A DNA stretch of 35,823 nucleotides from Candidatus Enterococcus stercoripullorum (lineage in GTDB: Bacteria; Bacillota; Bacilli; Lactobacillales; Enterococcaceae). The translations under genes were made by a program, and so were the position numbers. Where the stretch lies: positions 1 to 35,823 of the forward strand of contig DWVH01000009.1 in NCBI GenBank assembly GCA_019120335.1, written 5' to 3'. Position 1 is the stretch's first letter, and every line of letters starts with the position of its first letter. Of this stretch, positions 7,580-14,952 are shown piece by piece. The notes beneath the pieces were generated by a model. That model did no database searches, was not told where the DNA came from, and saw only the letters and a list, made by a program, of their open reading frames with translations.

Positions 7580-8392
7580 TTAATTTAAGACATATTTTTC
7601 TACAGCTTTAGCCACACCGTGTTCGTTATTGCTTGCGGTAATGACATTTGCAACTTTTTTAACATTTTCAGTTGCATTGCCCATAGCTACTCCGATTCCA
7701 GCAAATTCAATCATTGGTAAGTCATTTTCATTATCCCCAATGGCCATCACTTCTTCTTGTTTAATACCTAAATGCTGTGCTAAATGGTTTAAAGCAGCTC
7801 CTTTATCTGCTTGTTTATTCAAAATTTCAAAAAAGTAAGGAGAGCTTTTAACCATTGTATAGCGTTCGAAATATTCTTTTGGTATTTGCGCGATTCCTTG
7901 ATCTAACACTTCTGCATCATCAATCATCATCATTTTGACAATTTTGATATCTTCAGTCATTTCTTCAGGAGTTCGATAGCATAAATCCATGTTGACTAAA
8001 TAAGCTTCGCGGACGGTATGGCTACTAATATTGCGGTTAGCGGTATACATGGTGTCTAACCCTGTAGCGTGGAAGTGAACGCCCACTTTTCTTGCCAAAT
8101 ATTCCATTTCTAAATAATCATCCAAAGTTAGCCCAAATTCAACGACGATTTCTTTGGTTAGCGTATTTTGTACAAGGGAACCATTATAACAAATTACATA
8201 ATCTTCACCAGTGAATAATTCCAATTCATTTAGATAATTCGTAACACCAGGTAAAGGGCGGCCCGTACATAGCACCACTTTTACGCCTTGTTCTCTTGCT
8301 TTTTGTAAGGCCTCGTGTACTTCTGGGGTGATTTGATGTTTGTCATTAATTAAAGTACCATCGATATCAATTGCGATTAATTTAATTGCCAT
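7580..8392 (-). CDS. Cof-type HAD-IIB phosphatase
   Basis: This is a haloacid dehalogenase superfamily hydrolase of the Cof/YidA type, which dephosphorylates sugar phosphates, flavin mononucleotide or similar metabolites. Motif I D-I-D-G-T is at residues 9-13, with D9 the nucleophile and D11 the acid/base. Motif II is within V-V-L-C-T-G-R, and motif IV is G-D-N-E-N-D near residue 219. The cap domain lies between motifs II and III. The 270-residue length is normal. ATG at 8392 is chosen because GGAGA lies just upstream; the upstream TTG is part of that site. It is the last gene of the minus-strand operon with the HD and lipoyl transferase genes. The substrate cannot be inferred. Confidence 0.9.
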   Translation of the reverse strand: MAIKLIAIDIDGTLINDKHQITPEVHEALQKAREQGVKVVLCTGRPLPGVTNYLNELELFTGEDYVICYNGSLVQNTLTKEIVVEFGLTLDDYLEMEYLARKVGVHFHATGLDTMYTANRNISSHTVREAYLVNMDLCYRTPEEMTEDIKIVKMMMIDDAEVLDQGIAQIPKEYFERYTMVKSSPYFFEILNKQADKGAALNHLAQHLGIKQEEVMAIGDNENDLPMIEFAGIGVAMGNATENVKKVANVITASNNEHGVAKAVEKYVLN

Positions 8393-8412
8393 GATAATCT
8401 CCAATCTATAAG

Positions 8413-9774
8413 TTATTCAACCAGTTTGTTATTATGGATATGTTGATTAAACTGATTGTAGGTTTCATAAAATAAATCATAATTGTCTTGCAGCGTTTGG
8501 TCAACCATTTCTTTAGGAAAATAGAAGCGGTCATCTCCTTGGCCTTGTCCAGAAAGTGCCCGTACCAGTGAGCTGACTTGACTCAATTCGACAAGTGTTC
8601 CATCTGGTTGCTGTAATTCGATTTGCGTTCGTACTTTAGAACTATCAGGGCGATATAAATCATAAGGTAAGTCAAAACTCGAATGGATGGCAGTATAATA
8701 TTTGGCATAATAGCCGACATGTTCCACATAAGTTTTCATTTGTTCGATTAATTTTTCTTGTTTTTGAGCCTGAACTTGAATAGATTTAAAAGGTTTGCGA
8801 TTTAAGAAACGTTTGGCTAAATCACTTAAAACTGGATCTTTATCATTGCTCCAATAATGGAAATATGTGGTCAAAACGCCATCATCTAATTGTAAATAAT
8901 CATCTAAGGTAAATTGTGCATTTAAAAAAGGCAATAATAAACAGTTTTCACGACCAAAATAATGAGGACTACTTTGATAGAGTTGACTAGCACGATTTAA
9001 TAGATGTTCTAAGACAACTTCCATCCCACGTGAAACTGGGTGAAAATAGATTTGCATATACATTTGATAACGACTAATAATATAGTCTTCAATTGCATGC
9101 ATGCCACTAATTGAAAAAGTAATCCCTTCTTTACATGGACGAATATCTCTTAAAATTCGGGTTAAATCAAAAGTGCCATACTCGGTTCCTGTATAGTAGG
9201 CATCGCGCAATAAGTAATCCATCCGATCAGCATCGATTTGGCTAGAAATCATTTGTACCACTTGCGGATTAGGGTAAGTTTTTTGGATGACGCTGGCTAC
9301 TTTTTCAGGAAAATCAGGACCTACTCGCTTTAAGATTTGATAGATTTCTGTTTGTGGGTTGGTGATGATTTCAACGGTAATTTCTTCGTGATTGGTATGG
9401 AAAATATGTTCAAAAGTATGTGAATAAGGTCCGTGTCCGACATCATGCAGTAGAGCGGCGCATAAAGTAACGAGCCTTTCTTCTGGATTCCAACCGTTTG
9501 AACCAAGTTTTGCTACCGTGTAATGATTCTCAAAAATATCACAAATTTTTCGAGCGATTTCATACACCCCTAAAGAATGGGAGAAACGACTATGTTCGGC
9601 ACCATGAAAGGTAAAAGAAGAGGTCCCTAATTGCTTGATGCGGCGTAATCGTTGAAATTCTTTGGCATTGATTAAGTCCCAGATGACTTGCGATTGTACA
9701 TGCACATACGTATGGATAGGATCGCGAAAGACTTTTTCTTTTGGTAGGATTTGATTTTGATAAGCTAACGTCAT
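8413..9774 (-). CDS. HD-domain phosphohydrolase (YwfO family)
   Basis: This 453-residue protein has an HD metal-dependent phosphohydrolase domain. Visible signatures are H-S-R-F-x-H-S-L-G (H61 and H66), L-L-H-D-V-G-H-G-P-Y-S-H (H110-D111) and D-A-D-R-M-D-Y near residue 181. The arrangement resembles dNTP triphosphohydrolase (SAMHD1/dGTPase-like) proteins, and an enterococcal relative of this family has been shown to hydrolyse dNTPs, so control of dNTP pools is the best inference. It starts at ATG 9774 after GGAGGA. That ATG overlaps the stop of the upstream lipoyl transferase gene by four bases, which indicates translational coupling. Confidence 0.87.
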   Translation of the reverse strand: MTLAYQNQILPKEKVFRDPIHTYVHVQSQVIWDLINAKEFQRLRRIKQLGTSSFTFHGAEHSRFSHSLGVYEIARKICDIFENHYTVAKLGSNGWNPEERLVTLCAALLHDVGHGPYSHTFEHIFHTNHEEITVEIITNPQTEIYQILKRVGPDFPEKVASVIQKTYPNPQVVQMISSQIDADRMDYLLRDAYYTGTEYGTFDLTRILRDIRPCKEGITFSISGMHAIEDYIISRYQMYMQIYFHPVSRGMEVVLEHLLNRASQLYQSSPHYFGRENCLLLPFLNAQFTLDDYLQLDDGVLTTYFHYWSNDKDPVLSDLAKRFLNRKPFKSIQVQAQKQEKLIEQMKTYVEHVGYYAKYYTAIHSSFDLPYDLYRPDSSKVRTQIELQQPDGTLVELSQVSSLVRALSGQGQGDDRFYFPKEMVDQTLQDNYDLFYETYNQFNQHIHNNKLVE

Positions 9775-10574
9775 GAAAGTTCCTCCTGTAATTTTTGGTT
9801 TCTGGTTCGCATAGATTGGAAACGTTGATTTAATTCGTCGGTTAACCCAAAGTTCGCGATGAATTCACCGTCATGCATCTCTTGTTGAATATGCAGTGTT
9901 TCTTTTAGATGATTTATCACTTCTTGGGTTGTGTAAGGTATTTGATTTAGCGCTTCAAGAGTGGTCATAGAAGCCGGACGAATATGTGGAAATTCTTTTT
10001 CAGGAACCTTAGCTATGCCAGCAATTTCATAAAAGTTTTGAATCAGTTGTCCACGTTTGAGTTGGTTACCATTCAAGCCTAGATACATCATTACTGCAAT
10101 TCCTTGATTGACACGACGTTGGGCAATTCCCGCAATCTTTTGGCCATTGACGCTTAAATCATATTTTCCTGGACAATAGGAATCAACTATTTCTTTAGCT
10201 TCGACTTTTACATTGGGATAGGCTTTTTGGGTTAACTCAAACATCACATCATAAGCAGCGTCGATAGAGTCTACCTTATCTTTTGGAAAGGCTAAGGTCA
10301 CATTTAAGATACCTGGATCACTTAAAACAGCTAAACCACCTGCATTACGAATGACGGTTAGATAGCCTTGTTGATTCAGATATTTTGCCCCTTCGAAAAA
10401 TTGCGGTAGTTGTTGGTCGCGCATACCTAAAATGACAAGCGGGTCGGTTTGCCAAGTATGAAGATAAGCTTGTTTGGTTTCGCCGCTAATTTTGGCAACT
10501 AAATCAGTAAATGCAAAAGGTAGTAATAAAGTTTCTTCTGTATAATGGTTATGACTTAATTGGATATAATCCAC
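9771..10574 (-). CDS. lipL: Lipoyl/octanoyl transferase (LipL-like)
   Basis: This is a member of the biotin/lipoyl protein ligase fold family. LipL moves an octanoyl or lipoyl group from GcvH to E2 subunits of 2-oxoacid dehydrogenases through a cysteine thioester. Features are R-N-A-G-G-L-A-V at residues 76-83, the likely catalytic cysteine C134 in Y-C-P-G-K-Y-D-L, and N-G-Q-K-I-A-G-I-A-Q-R-R with the family lysine K146. The 267 aa length fits LipL/LipM better than ATP-using LplA, which is longer. It begins with GTG (10574) 7 bases after AAAGGAAG. It is first in a three-gene operon with the HD and Cof genes; a TATAAT lies at 10613-10618 on the minus strand, without a good -35. A plain lipoate ligase is the main alternative. 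Confidence 0.75.
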   Translation of the reverse strand: MDYIQLSHNHYTEETLLLPFAFTDLVAKISGETKQAYLHTWQTDPLVILGMRDQQLPQFFEGAKYLNQQGYLTVIRNAGGLAVLSDPGILNVTLAFPKDKVDSIDAAYDVMFELTQKAYPNVKVEAKEIVDSYCPGKYDLSVNGQKIAGIAQRRVNQGIAVMMYLGLNGNQLKRGQLIQNFYEIAGIAKVPEKEFPHIRPASMTTLEALNQIPYTTQEVINHLKETLHIQQEMHDGEFIANFGLTDELNQRFQSMRTRNQKLQEELS

Positions 10575-10691
10575 ATTAACACTTCCTTTGGATATAACAT
10601 TCTTCTTGTTTTATTATACCTGATTGTTAGAAAAATTTCTTGAATTGTGGTAAAAATAGTATTAGATAAATGAATGAAAGGAATATATATA

Positions 10692-11135
10692 GTGAAATTA
10701 GCAAAAAACGGCATTCCAGTCAGTGTCAAATTAAGAACAAAAATCTCTCAAGATAATCATCATCAAAGTTTTCTGCATGAAAGTATGGGACAAGCAGTGC
10801 GAGTAGGGGAAAATTGGTATATCAGATATGAAGAAGATGGAGAAGACCAACAGCCGATTACAGTGATGATTAAGTTGACAAGTGAGGGTTCGATTCATTT
10901 AACAAGAAATGGTATTCAGAAAACAAAACTGATTTTTCATCCTAAGCTTGTTACACAGAGTAATTACCAAACGCCATATGGCATCATGGTGTTAACTAAT
11001 CAAACGCATCAGCTAAGTGTTCATTTCGCTGAGAATCCGCTAAGTGGAAAAGTGGATATTTATTATGAATTATTTTCTGGTGAAGGAAACTCTATCGGAA
11101 AATATCAGCTTCACTTAGAATTTAAAGAAATATAG
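10692..11135 (+). CDS. DUF1934 family protein (YwiB-like)
   Basis: This small cytoplasmic protein of unknown function (147 aa) belongs to the DUF1934/YwiB family, predicted to form a calycin-like beta barrel. Alternating polar and hydrophobic strands run through the sequence, with the family-like segments I-H-L-T-R-N-G and P-Y-G near residue 100. GTG at 10692 is chosen as start because AAAGGA (10677-10682) sits 9 bases before it; the upstream ATG at 10674 overlaps that site. In other Firmicutes the gene often lies near argS and rpoE; here rpoE follows directly and argS is absent. There is no signal peptide or membrane segment. Confidence 0.82.
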   Translation: MKLAKNGIPVSVKLRTKISQDNHHQSFLHESMGQAVRVGENWYIRYEEDGEDQQPITVMIKLTSEGSIHLTRNGIQKTKLIFHPKLVTQSNYQTPYGIMVLTNQTHQLSVHFAENPLSGKVDIYYELFSGEGNSIGKYQLHLEFKEI

Positions 11136-11166
11136 TCAGTTTTTTTTAATTTTTTTCAAGATTAAA

Positions 11167-11195
11167 TTGCAATTTTGCAAAAGTTTTTGTATGAT
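11167..11195 (+). promoter_or_regulatory. rpoE promoter
   Basis: -35 TTGCAA (11167-11172), 17-base spacer, -10 TATGAT (11190-11195). Confidence 0.65.
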
Positions 11196-11226
11196 TAATC
11201 GTAGACTTTGAAAGGACGTGTCTTGA

Positions 11227-11832
11227 GTGGAATTAAGCGTATTTGAAGGAATGAACAAAAATGAGCTTTCAATGATTGAAGTGGCTCATGCAATTTTAGA
11301 GCAACGTGAAGATGTGATGGACTTTACTGATTTAGTAAATCAAATCCAATTCTTTTTAGAAAAATCAGATTTGGAAATTCGCGAATCTTTAGCTCAATTC
11401 TATACGGATTTAAATATTGATGGTAGCTTTATCTCTTTAGGTGAAAATCGTTGGGGATTACGTTCATGGTATGCTATTGATTCAATTGATGAAGAATTAA
11501 ATCATGGCTTAGATGATGAAGATGAAGAAAATCAACCACGTCGTAAACGTAAGAAAGTAAATGCCTTTATCAATGATGATGAAGATGCGATTGACTATAA
11601 TGATGATGATCCAGAAGATACTGATTTATCAGATGATGATGACGATGAAGATGATTTATTCGATGATGAAGACGAAGATGAAGAAATCGCTGAATATGAT
11701 TCTGATTTGAAAGAAATCGGCGCCAATGAAGATGATGAAGATGAATTACCATCTGGTATCGAAGAAGATTTAACGATTATTGATGATGAAGACGAAGATG
11801 AATACTATGACGATGATGATGAAGATATGTAG
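11227..11832 (+). CDS. rpoE: RNA polymerase delta subunit
   Basis: Delta is a Gram-positive RNA polymerase subunit that displaces nucleic acids from the enzyme, speeds recycling and makes promoters sensitive to initiating NTP levels. The first 92 or so residues form the folded domain that binds the polymerase, with the W-G-L-R-S-W-Y stretch ending it. The rest, about 100-201, is an extremely acidic disordered tail made almost wholly of D and E, as expected. A short basic patch R-R-K-R-K-K at about residues 104-110 precedes the acid tail, a feature known in B. subtilis delta. It starts with GTG (11227), 10 bases after AAAGGA. pyrG, its usual downstream neighbour, is not present. Confidence 0.95.
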   Translation: MELSVFEGMNKNELSMIEVAHAILEQREDVMDFTDLVNQIQFFLEKSDLEIRESLAQFYTDLNIDGSFISLGENRWGLRSWYAIDSIDEELNHGLDDEDEENQPRRKRKKVNAFINDDEDAIDYNDDDPEDTDLSDDDDDEDDLFDDEDEDEEIAEYDSDLKEIGANEDDEDELPSGIEEDLTIIDDEDEDEYYDDDDEDM

Positions 11833-11841
11833 TTCTTCCTC

Positions 11842-11884
11842 AAAAAAACTCAAGGAATCCATTTTGGAAACCTTGAGTTTTTTT
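11842..11884. terminator. Bidirectional terminator between rpoE and the MetE-like gene
   Basis: A-run with ACTCAAGG (11842-11855) pairs with CCTTGAGT plus T-run (11871-11884). An inner TCC/GGA step lengthens the hairpin. It serves both convergent genes. Confidence 0.88.
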
Positions 11885-11911
11885 GTTTTTTTAGTTGAAA
11901 AAACTTACCTC

Positions 11912-13057
11912 TTAGCCAAAATATTCTTCAGCCAATTTTTGCCCTTGATCAATTTTAGCCCACTGTTGTTCGATGCTTAATTCATTTCCACAGTCACATG
12001 AGGCAAAACCGCATTGATGTGATAAGAATAGCTGCTCTTTTGACAGGATGCTACTAGCTTTATCCAATAAATCAAGCACGCGTTTTTCATCATCTAAAGT
12101 ATTGGTTTTACTTGATAGTAAACCTAAAACGACTTCAACCTCAGGACGATCTTTCAATACTTCTAAAGCTTGGATATCGCCAGCACGCTCGTCATCCCAC
12201 TCTAAGAAGAAACGGTCGTAATGTTGATCACGAAGGAATTTTTCCGCAATGGCTTGATAACTTCCACCTGCAGCATGGCGACTTTGATAGTTTCCACGAC
12301 AATTATGTGTCCAGACTTTCAACCCTAGTTCATGTGCAAAGTCAATAATTTCATTGTTAATGGCAACAAATTCATCTGCCAAATCTTCTAAACCTTTTTG
12401 GCCTTGTTCAAAGAAGCTTTTATCATTGTCATCAGCAAATAATTCCCATAAACAATCATCAAATTGAATAATTTTTCCACCAATTGCTTGATATTCAACT
12501 AAAAATTCTTTGTAAGCATCCAATAAACCTTCTTTTAATGCTTCTTTGGTTGAATAGACTTGATCCTTGCCATATAATTTTTTAAAGACTACAAATTCTG
12601 TGTAGGCATGAGCAGCACCCCAGACAGTTAATTTCACATCTACATTGCCAGCCAATTCTTTTGTTTGCTTGTAGATATCTAAATAATGATGATTTTTGGC
12701 TGAAAGTGGCTGGGTGATACGGATTCCGATATCTTTACGTGTTTCAAAATGGCCACCATCATGGTCTTCAAAGAAATAACCTTGCTTTTCGATAAATCTT
12801 TCAATTCCTTGAAAACCCCAAATAAAGTCAAGATGCCACATTGAACGTCCATATTCGCCATCTGTAATGACGGTGATACCATGATCTAATTGGTCTTGAA
12901 TGACTTGTTTAATGGCATCGGCTTCGGTTTGTTGATAACCTTCGAAATCTTCATAGAATGGATAAGCAATATCTTCTCTTTTTTCAATTGCTTGTTTATA
13001 AGTTAATAAGTCTTTTGGTCGTAATAGTGAACCAACTAATTGAAATTTATCTGTCAT
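11912..13057 (-). CDS. MetE C-terminal-like methyltransferase (YxjG/YxjH family)
   Basis: This is a single-domain relative of cobalamin-independent methionine synthase, corresponding to the C-terminal catalytic barrel. The zinc-binding set is visible: H251 and C253 in T-H-N-C-R-G, E286 in L-E-W-D-D-E, and C354 in G-F-A-S-C-D-C-G. The 381 residues lack the N-terminal MetE half, so it is not a full MetE; the related B. subtilis YxjG/YxjH proteins are tied to methionine metabolism. It most probably transfers a methyl group to homocysteine or a related thiol; the methyl donor is not evident. A LysR-type dyad lies upstream. No SAM riboswitch or T-box was recognised in the leader. Confidence 0.88.
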   Translation of the reverse strand: MTDKFQLVGSLLRPKDLLTYKQAIEKREDIAYPFYEDFEGYQQTEADAIKQVIQDQLDHGITVITDGEYGRSMWHLDFIWGFQGIERFIEKQGYFFEDHDGGHFETRKDIGIRITQPLSAKNHHYLDIYKQTKELAGNVDVKLTVWGAAHAYTEFVVFKKLYGKDQVYSTKEALKEGLLDAYKEFLVEYQAIGGKIIQFDDCLWELFADDNDKSFFEQGQKGLEDLADEFVAINNEIIDFAHELGLKVWTHNCRGNYQSRHAAGGSYQAIAEKFLRDQHYDRFFLEWDDERAGDIQALEVLKDRPEVEVVLGLLSSKTNTLDDEKRVLDLLDKASSILSKEQLFLSHQCGFASCDCGNELSIEQQWAKIDQGQKLAEEYFG

Positions 13058-13089
13058 TTTTCATTCCTCCAAAACTTTAAGTTGACGTC

Positions 13090-13119
13090 ATTGTATCAGA
13101 AAAAATAAAATATAGATAA
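13090..13119 (-). promoter_or_regulatory. Probable promoter of the MetE-like gene
   Basis: Minus strand: weak -35 TTATCT (13119-13114), 18-base spacer, -10 TACAAT (13095-13090). The poor -35 fits an activator-dependent promoter. Confidence 0.5.
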
Positions 13120-13141
13120 TACCGATAAACTTTCTAAAATA

Positions 13142-13156
13142 ATAGCTGATAACTAT
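13142..13156. promoter_or_regulatory. Candidate MET box (MtaR/CmbR-type LysR site)
   Basis: ATAGCTGATAACTAT reads as ATAG-n7-CTAT with partial inner symmetry. This resembles the ATAGTTTnAAACTAT box described for methionine and cysteine regulators of streptococci and relatives. Its centre is about 66 bases upstream of the expected transcription start, the usual place for a LysR-type recognition site. Confidence 0.45.
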
Positions 13157-13199
13157 AACTTAGAAATCTTACTACGCCATTTTGAGCATAGAAACTTGT

Positions 13200-13228
13200 T
13201 TGACAATTTTGGCCTCGTAAGTTAATCT
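13200..13228 (+). promoter_or_regulatory. Candidate rpoN promoter
   Basis: -35 TTGACA (13200-13205), 17-base spacer, -10 TAATCT (13223-13228). It is the best plus-strand promoter I see before rpoN and would give a leader of about 185 nt running antisense through tRNA-Arg. Confidence 0.45.
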
Positions 13229-13264
13229 AAAGTTATATAAAGAAAACGATTACTCTGATGGGAT

Positions 13265-13293
13265 AAAAAAATACCATGTCATTCAACATGGTA
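13265..13293 (-). terminator. Terminator of tRNA-Arg
   Basis: Stem TACCATGT (13293-13286 on the minus strand) pairs with ACATGGTA (13279-13272) around a 6-nt loop, followed by seven T on the minus strand (13271-13265). Confidence 0.85.
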
Positions 13294-13298
13294 CTCTA

Positions 13299-13370
13299 CG
13301 CACCTTAAGGGAATCGAACCCCTGTCTCAAGAACCGGAATCTTGCGTGATATCCACTACACTAAAGGTGC
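13299..13370 (-). tRNA. tRNA-Arg(CCG)
   Basis: This is a 72-nt cloverleaf on the minus strand. The acceptor stem is GCACCTT/AAGGTGC and the anticodon stem CAAGA/TCTTG encloses the loop TTCCGGT, giving anticodon CCG. The T arm is AGGGG-TTCGATT-CCCTT. Position 73 is G, and the CCA end is not encoded and must be added by the nucleotidyltransferase. It reads CGG arginine codons, which are rare in a genome of this composition. It stands alone, with its own promoter and terminator. Confidence 0.96.
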
Positions 13371-13381
13371 TTAACGAATAT

Positions 13382-13410
13382 ATTTTACACAATTTTGATT
13401 TACATGACAA
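13382..13410 (-). promoter_or_regulatory. tRNA-Arg promoter
   Basis: Minus strand: -35 TTGTCA (13410-13405), 17-base spacer, -10 TAAAAT (13387-13382). It occupies the bases just before the rpoN start codon. Confidence 0.75.
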
Positions 13411-13420
13411 GAGGTATTCT

Positions 13421-14734
13421 ATGAAATTCGAACAACAAGTTTCTCAAAAACAAGCACAAACGCAAAAGTTATTAATGACACAAACTTTGCAACAAGCTCT
13501 TCAAGTTTTACATTTTTCCATTGATGAACTCAATCAGTATATTAAATCACAATCAATGGAAAATCCGCTGATTGAAATTAAAGAAGCAAATTATACATCT
13601 AATTATGCCAAACCTAAATCTTCAACCGGTCAAGAATTAGATTCATTTTCTCAAGTGGCGGATATTCATGAATCTTTATTTGAACATTTAATCCAACAAA
13701 TTCATTTAAATTATCGTGATACTTATTTACGTACATTAGTCTTGTTTTTAGTCGAATATATAGATTTAAACGGCTATTTAAAAATTACTTTAGAAGAAGC
13801 ACAACAAATTACTAAAGCTGAACCTATTCAAATGCTTGATGCACTGACCTTGATTCAACAACTCGATCCAGCAGGGGTAGGTGCACGTAATTTACAAGAG
13901 TGTTTAATGTTGCAGACTGAGCGTGATCAAAAGGCACCGTCGTTAGCTTATTATGTATTAGAAGAGTTCTTCGATGAGTTAGTTGGTCGCAAATGGGATG
14001 TGATTGCTAAAAAGCTAAACATCGGATTAAATGAAATTCAGTTAATATTTGATTATATCCAGACACTTACACCAACTCCTGGTGCGCAGTACGGTAGTGT
14101 GGAGGGACTCTATGTGATACCTGACATTACTGTTAAAGTTGAGGAAGGAAAGTTAAAAGTGATTCCGAATCGACAAGGAATGCCAGAATTACGTTTTCAA
14201 CAAAACTATTTTGAACAATTCAAAGATAGCCAAGATATAGAGGTAAAAAAATATTTGCAAAATAAGGTCCAAGAATTTGAATCGTTACGAAAAGCAATTA
14301 TGCAAAGAGGCGATACAGTGTTAGCCGTTGGAAAGTACATTATTGATGCGCAACAGGAATATTTTTTTGATGCAACACGTCCATTAAAGCCACTAACCAT
14401 GAAAGAAGTTGCCAATGCGCTTGATATTCACGAATCAACAGTTTCACGTGCGGTTAATGGAAAATACATTGAAACCGATAATGGTATTGTCGAAATGCGT
14501 GATTTTTTTGTGCAAAGTATAGTAGGAACAGATGGTAAAGAAGTGGCTAATTCGCAAGTAAAAACGCGCTTGAAAGAACTGGTTGATCAAGAAAACAAAC
14601 AAAAACCTTTATCTGACCAAAAATTATCAGAGATTTTAGCGGATGAAGGAATGGAGATTTCTAGAAGGACGGTTGCGAAGTATCGTGATGAATTAGGTAT
14701 TTTAGGCTCTTCAAAGCGAAAAAGATTTGATTGA
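13421..14734 (+). CDS. rpoN: RNA polymerase sigma-54 factor
   Basis: Sigma-54 directs polymerase to -24/-12 promoters and needs an AAA+ enhancer-binding protein; in enterococci and listeriae it mainly drives sugar PTS operons, notably mannose-class ones. The N-terminal region I is Gln/Leu rich (residues 1-50), followed by the core-binding region. The C-terminal DNA-binding part has an HTH near 330-355 and the RpoN box S-R-R-T-V-A-K-Y-R at about 414-422. The 437 aa length is normal for Firmicutes. The start at ATG 13421 follows AAGAGGT; a longer in-frame extension upstream runs into the tRNA gene and is not real. No sigma-54 activator gene lies in this window. Confidence 0.94.
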   Translation: MKFEQQVSQKQAQTQKLLMTQTLQQALQVLHFSIDELNQYIKSQSMENPLIEIKEANYTSNYAKPKSSTGQELDSFSQVADIHESLFEHLIQQIHLNYRDTYLRTLVLFLVEYIDLNGYLKITLEEAQQITKAEPIQMLDALTLIQQLDPAGVGARNLQECLMLQTERDQKAPSLAYYVLEEFFDELVGRKWDVIAKKLNIGLNEIQLIFDYIQTLTPTPGAQYGSVEGLYVIPDITVKVEEGKLKVIPNRQGMPELRFQQNYFEQFKDSQDIEVKKYLQNKVQEFESLRKAIMQRGDTVLAVGKYIIDAQQEYFFDATRPLKPLTMKEVANALDIHESTVSRAVNGKYIETDNGIVEMRDFFVQSIVGTDGKEVANSQVKTRLKELVDQENKQKPLSDQKLSEILADEGMEISRRTVAKYRDELGILGSSKRKRFD

Positions 14735-14741
14735 TTTGTAT

Positions 14742-14780
14742 ACGAGTGGGACGATATTTACCCCACTCGTTTTGCTTTTA
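14742..14780 (+). terminator. Terminator after rpoN
   Basis: ACGAGTGGG (14742-14750) pairs perfectly with CCCACTCGT (14762-14770), followed by TTTGCTTTTA. Confidence 0.88.
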
Positions 14781-14822
14781 TCTTTTTCTGAAAACTATTT
14801 TGAAAATATCTATAGAATTATC

Positions 14823-14851
14823 TTGATAAATTTAAAAAAAGATGGTATGAT
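14823..14851 (+). promoter_or_regulatory. Promoter of the cggR-gap operon
   Basis: -35 TTGATA (14823-14828), 17-base spacer, -10 TATGAT (14846-14851). Confidence 0.75.
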
Positions 14852-14901
14852 ATTTCCTGTGAGAGGGTTAATGAAGCCTGCCACAAATTTTTTTATCCGA
14901 C

Positions 14902-14940
14902 ACGGGTCATGAATCGTCTTATTAGGACATATTTAGTCCA
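14902..14940 (+). promoter_or_regulatory. Candidate CggR operator
   Basis: Two similar dyad-like blocks, GGGTCATGAATCGTC (14904-14918) and GGACATATTTAGTCC (14925-14939), start 21 bases apart, between the promoter and the cggR start. CggR of B. subtilis binds two tandem repeats of this kind about two helical turns long in the same position. Confidence 0.55.
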
Positions 14941-14952
14941 ACGGAGGGAATA

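Noticed and set aside
11570-11752. Histidine-rich 60-codon ORF on the minus strand
   Set aside because: It is the antisense of the GAT/GAA repeats coding the acidic tail of rpoE; no ribosome binding site and no sense as a gene.
13346-13420. N-terminal extension of sigma-54
   Set aside because: The extension is read through the tRNA-Arg gene; ATG 13421 has a proper ribosome binding site and gives the usual RpoN N-terminus.
14727-14912. 61-codon plus-strand ORF after rpoN
   Set aside because: It runs through the rpoN terminator and the cggR promoter and operator region; no ribosome binding site.
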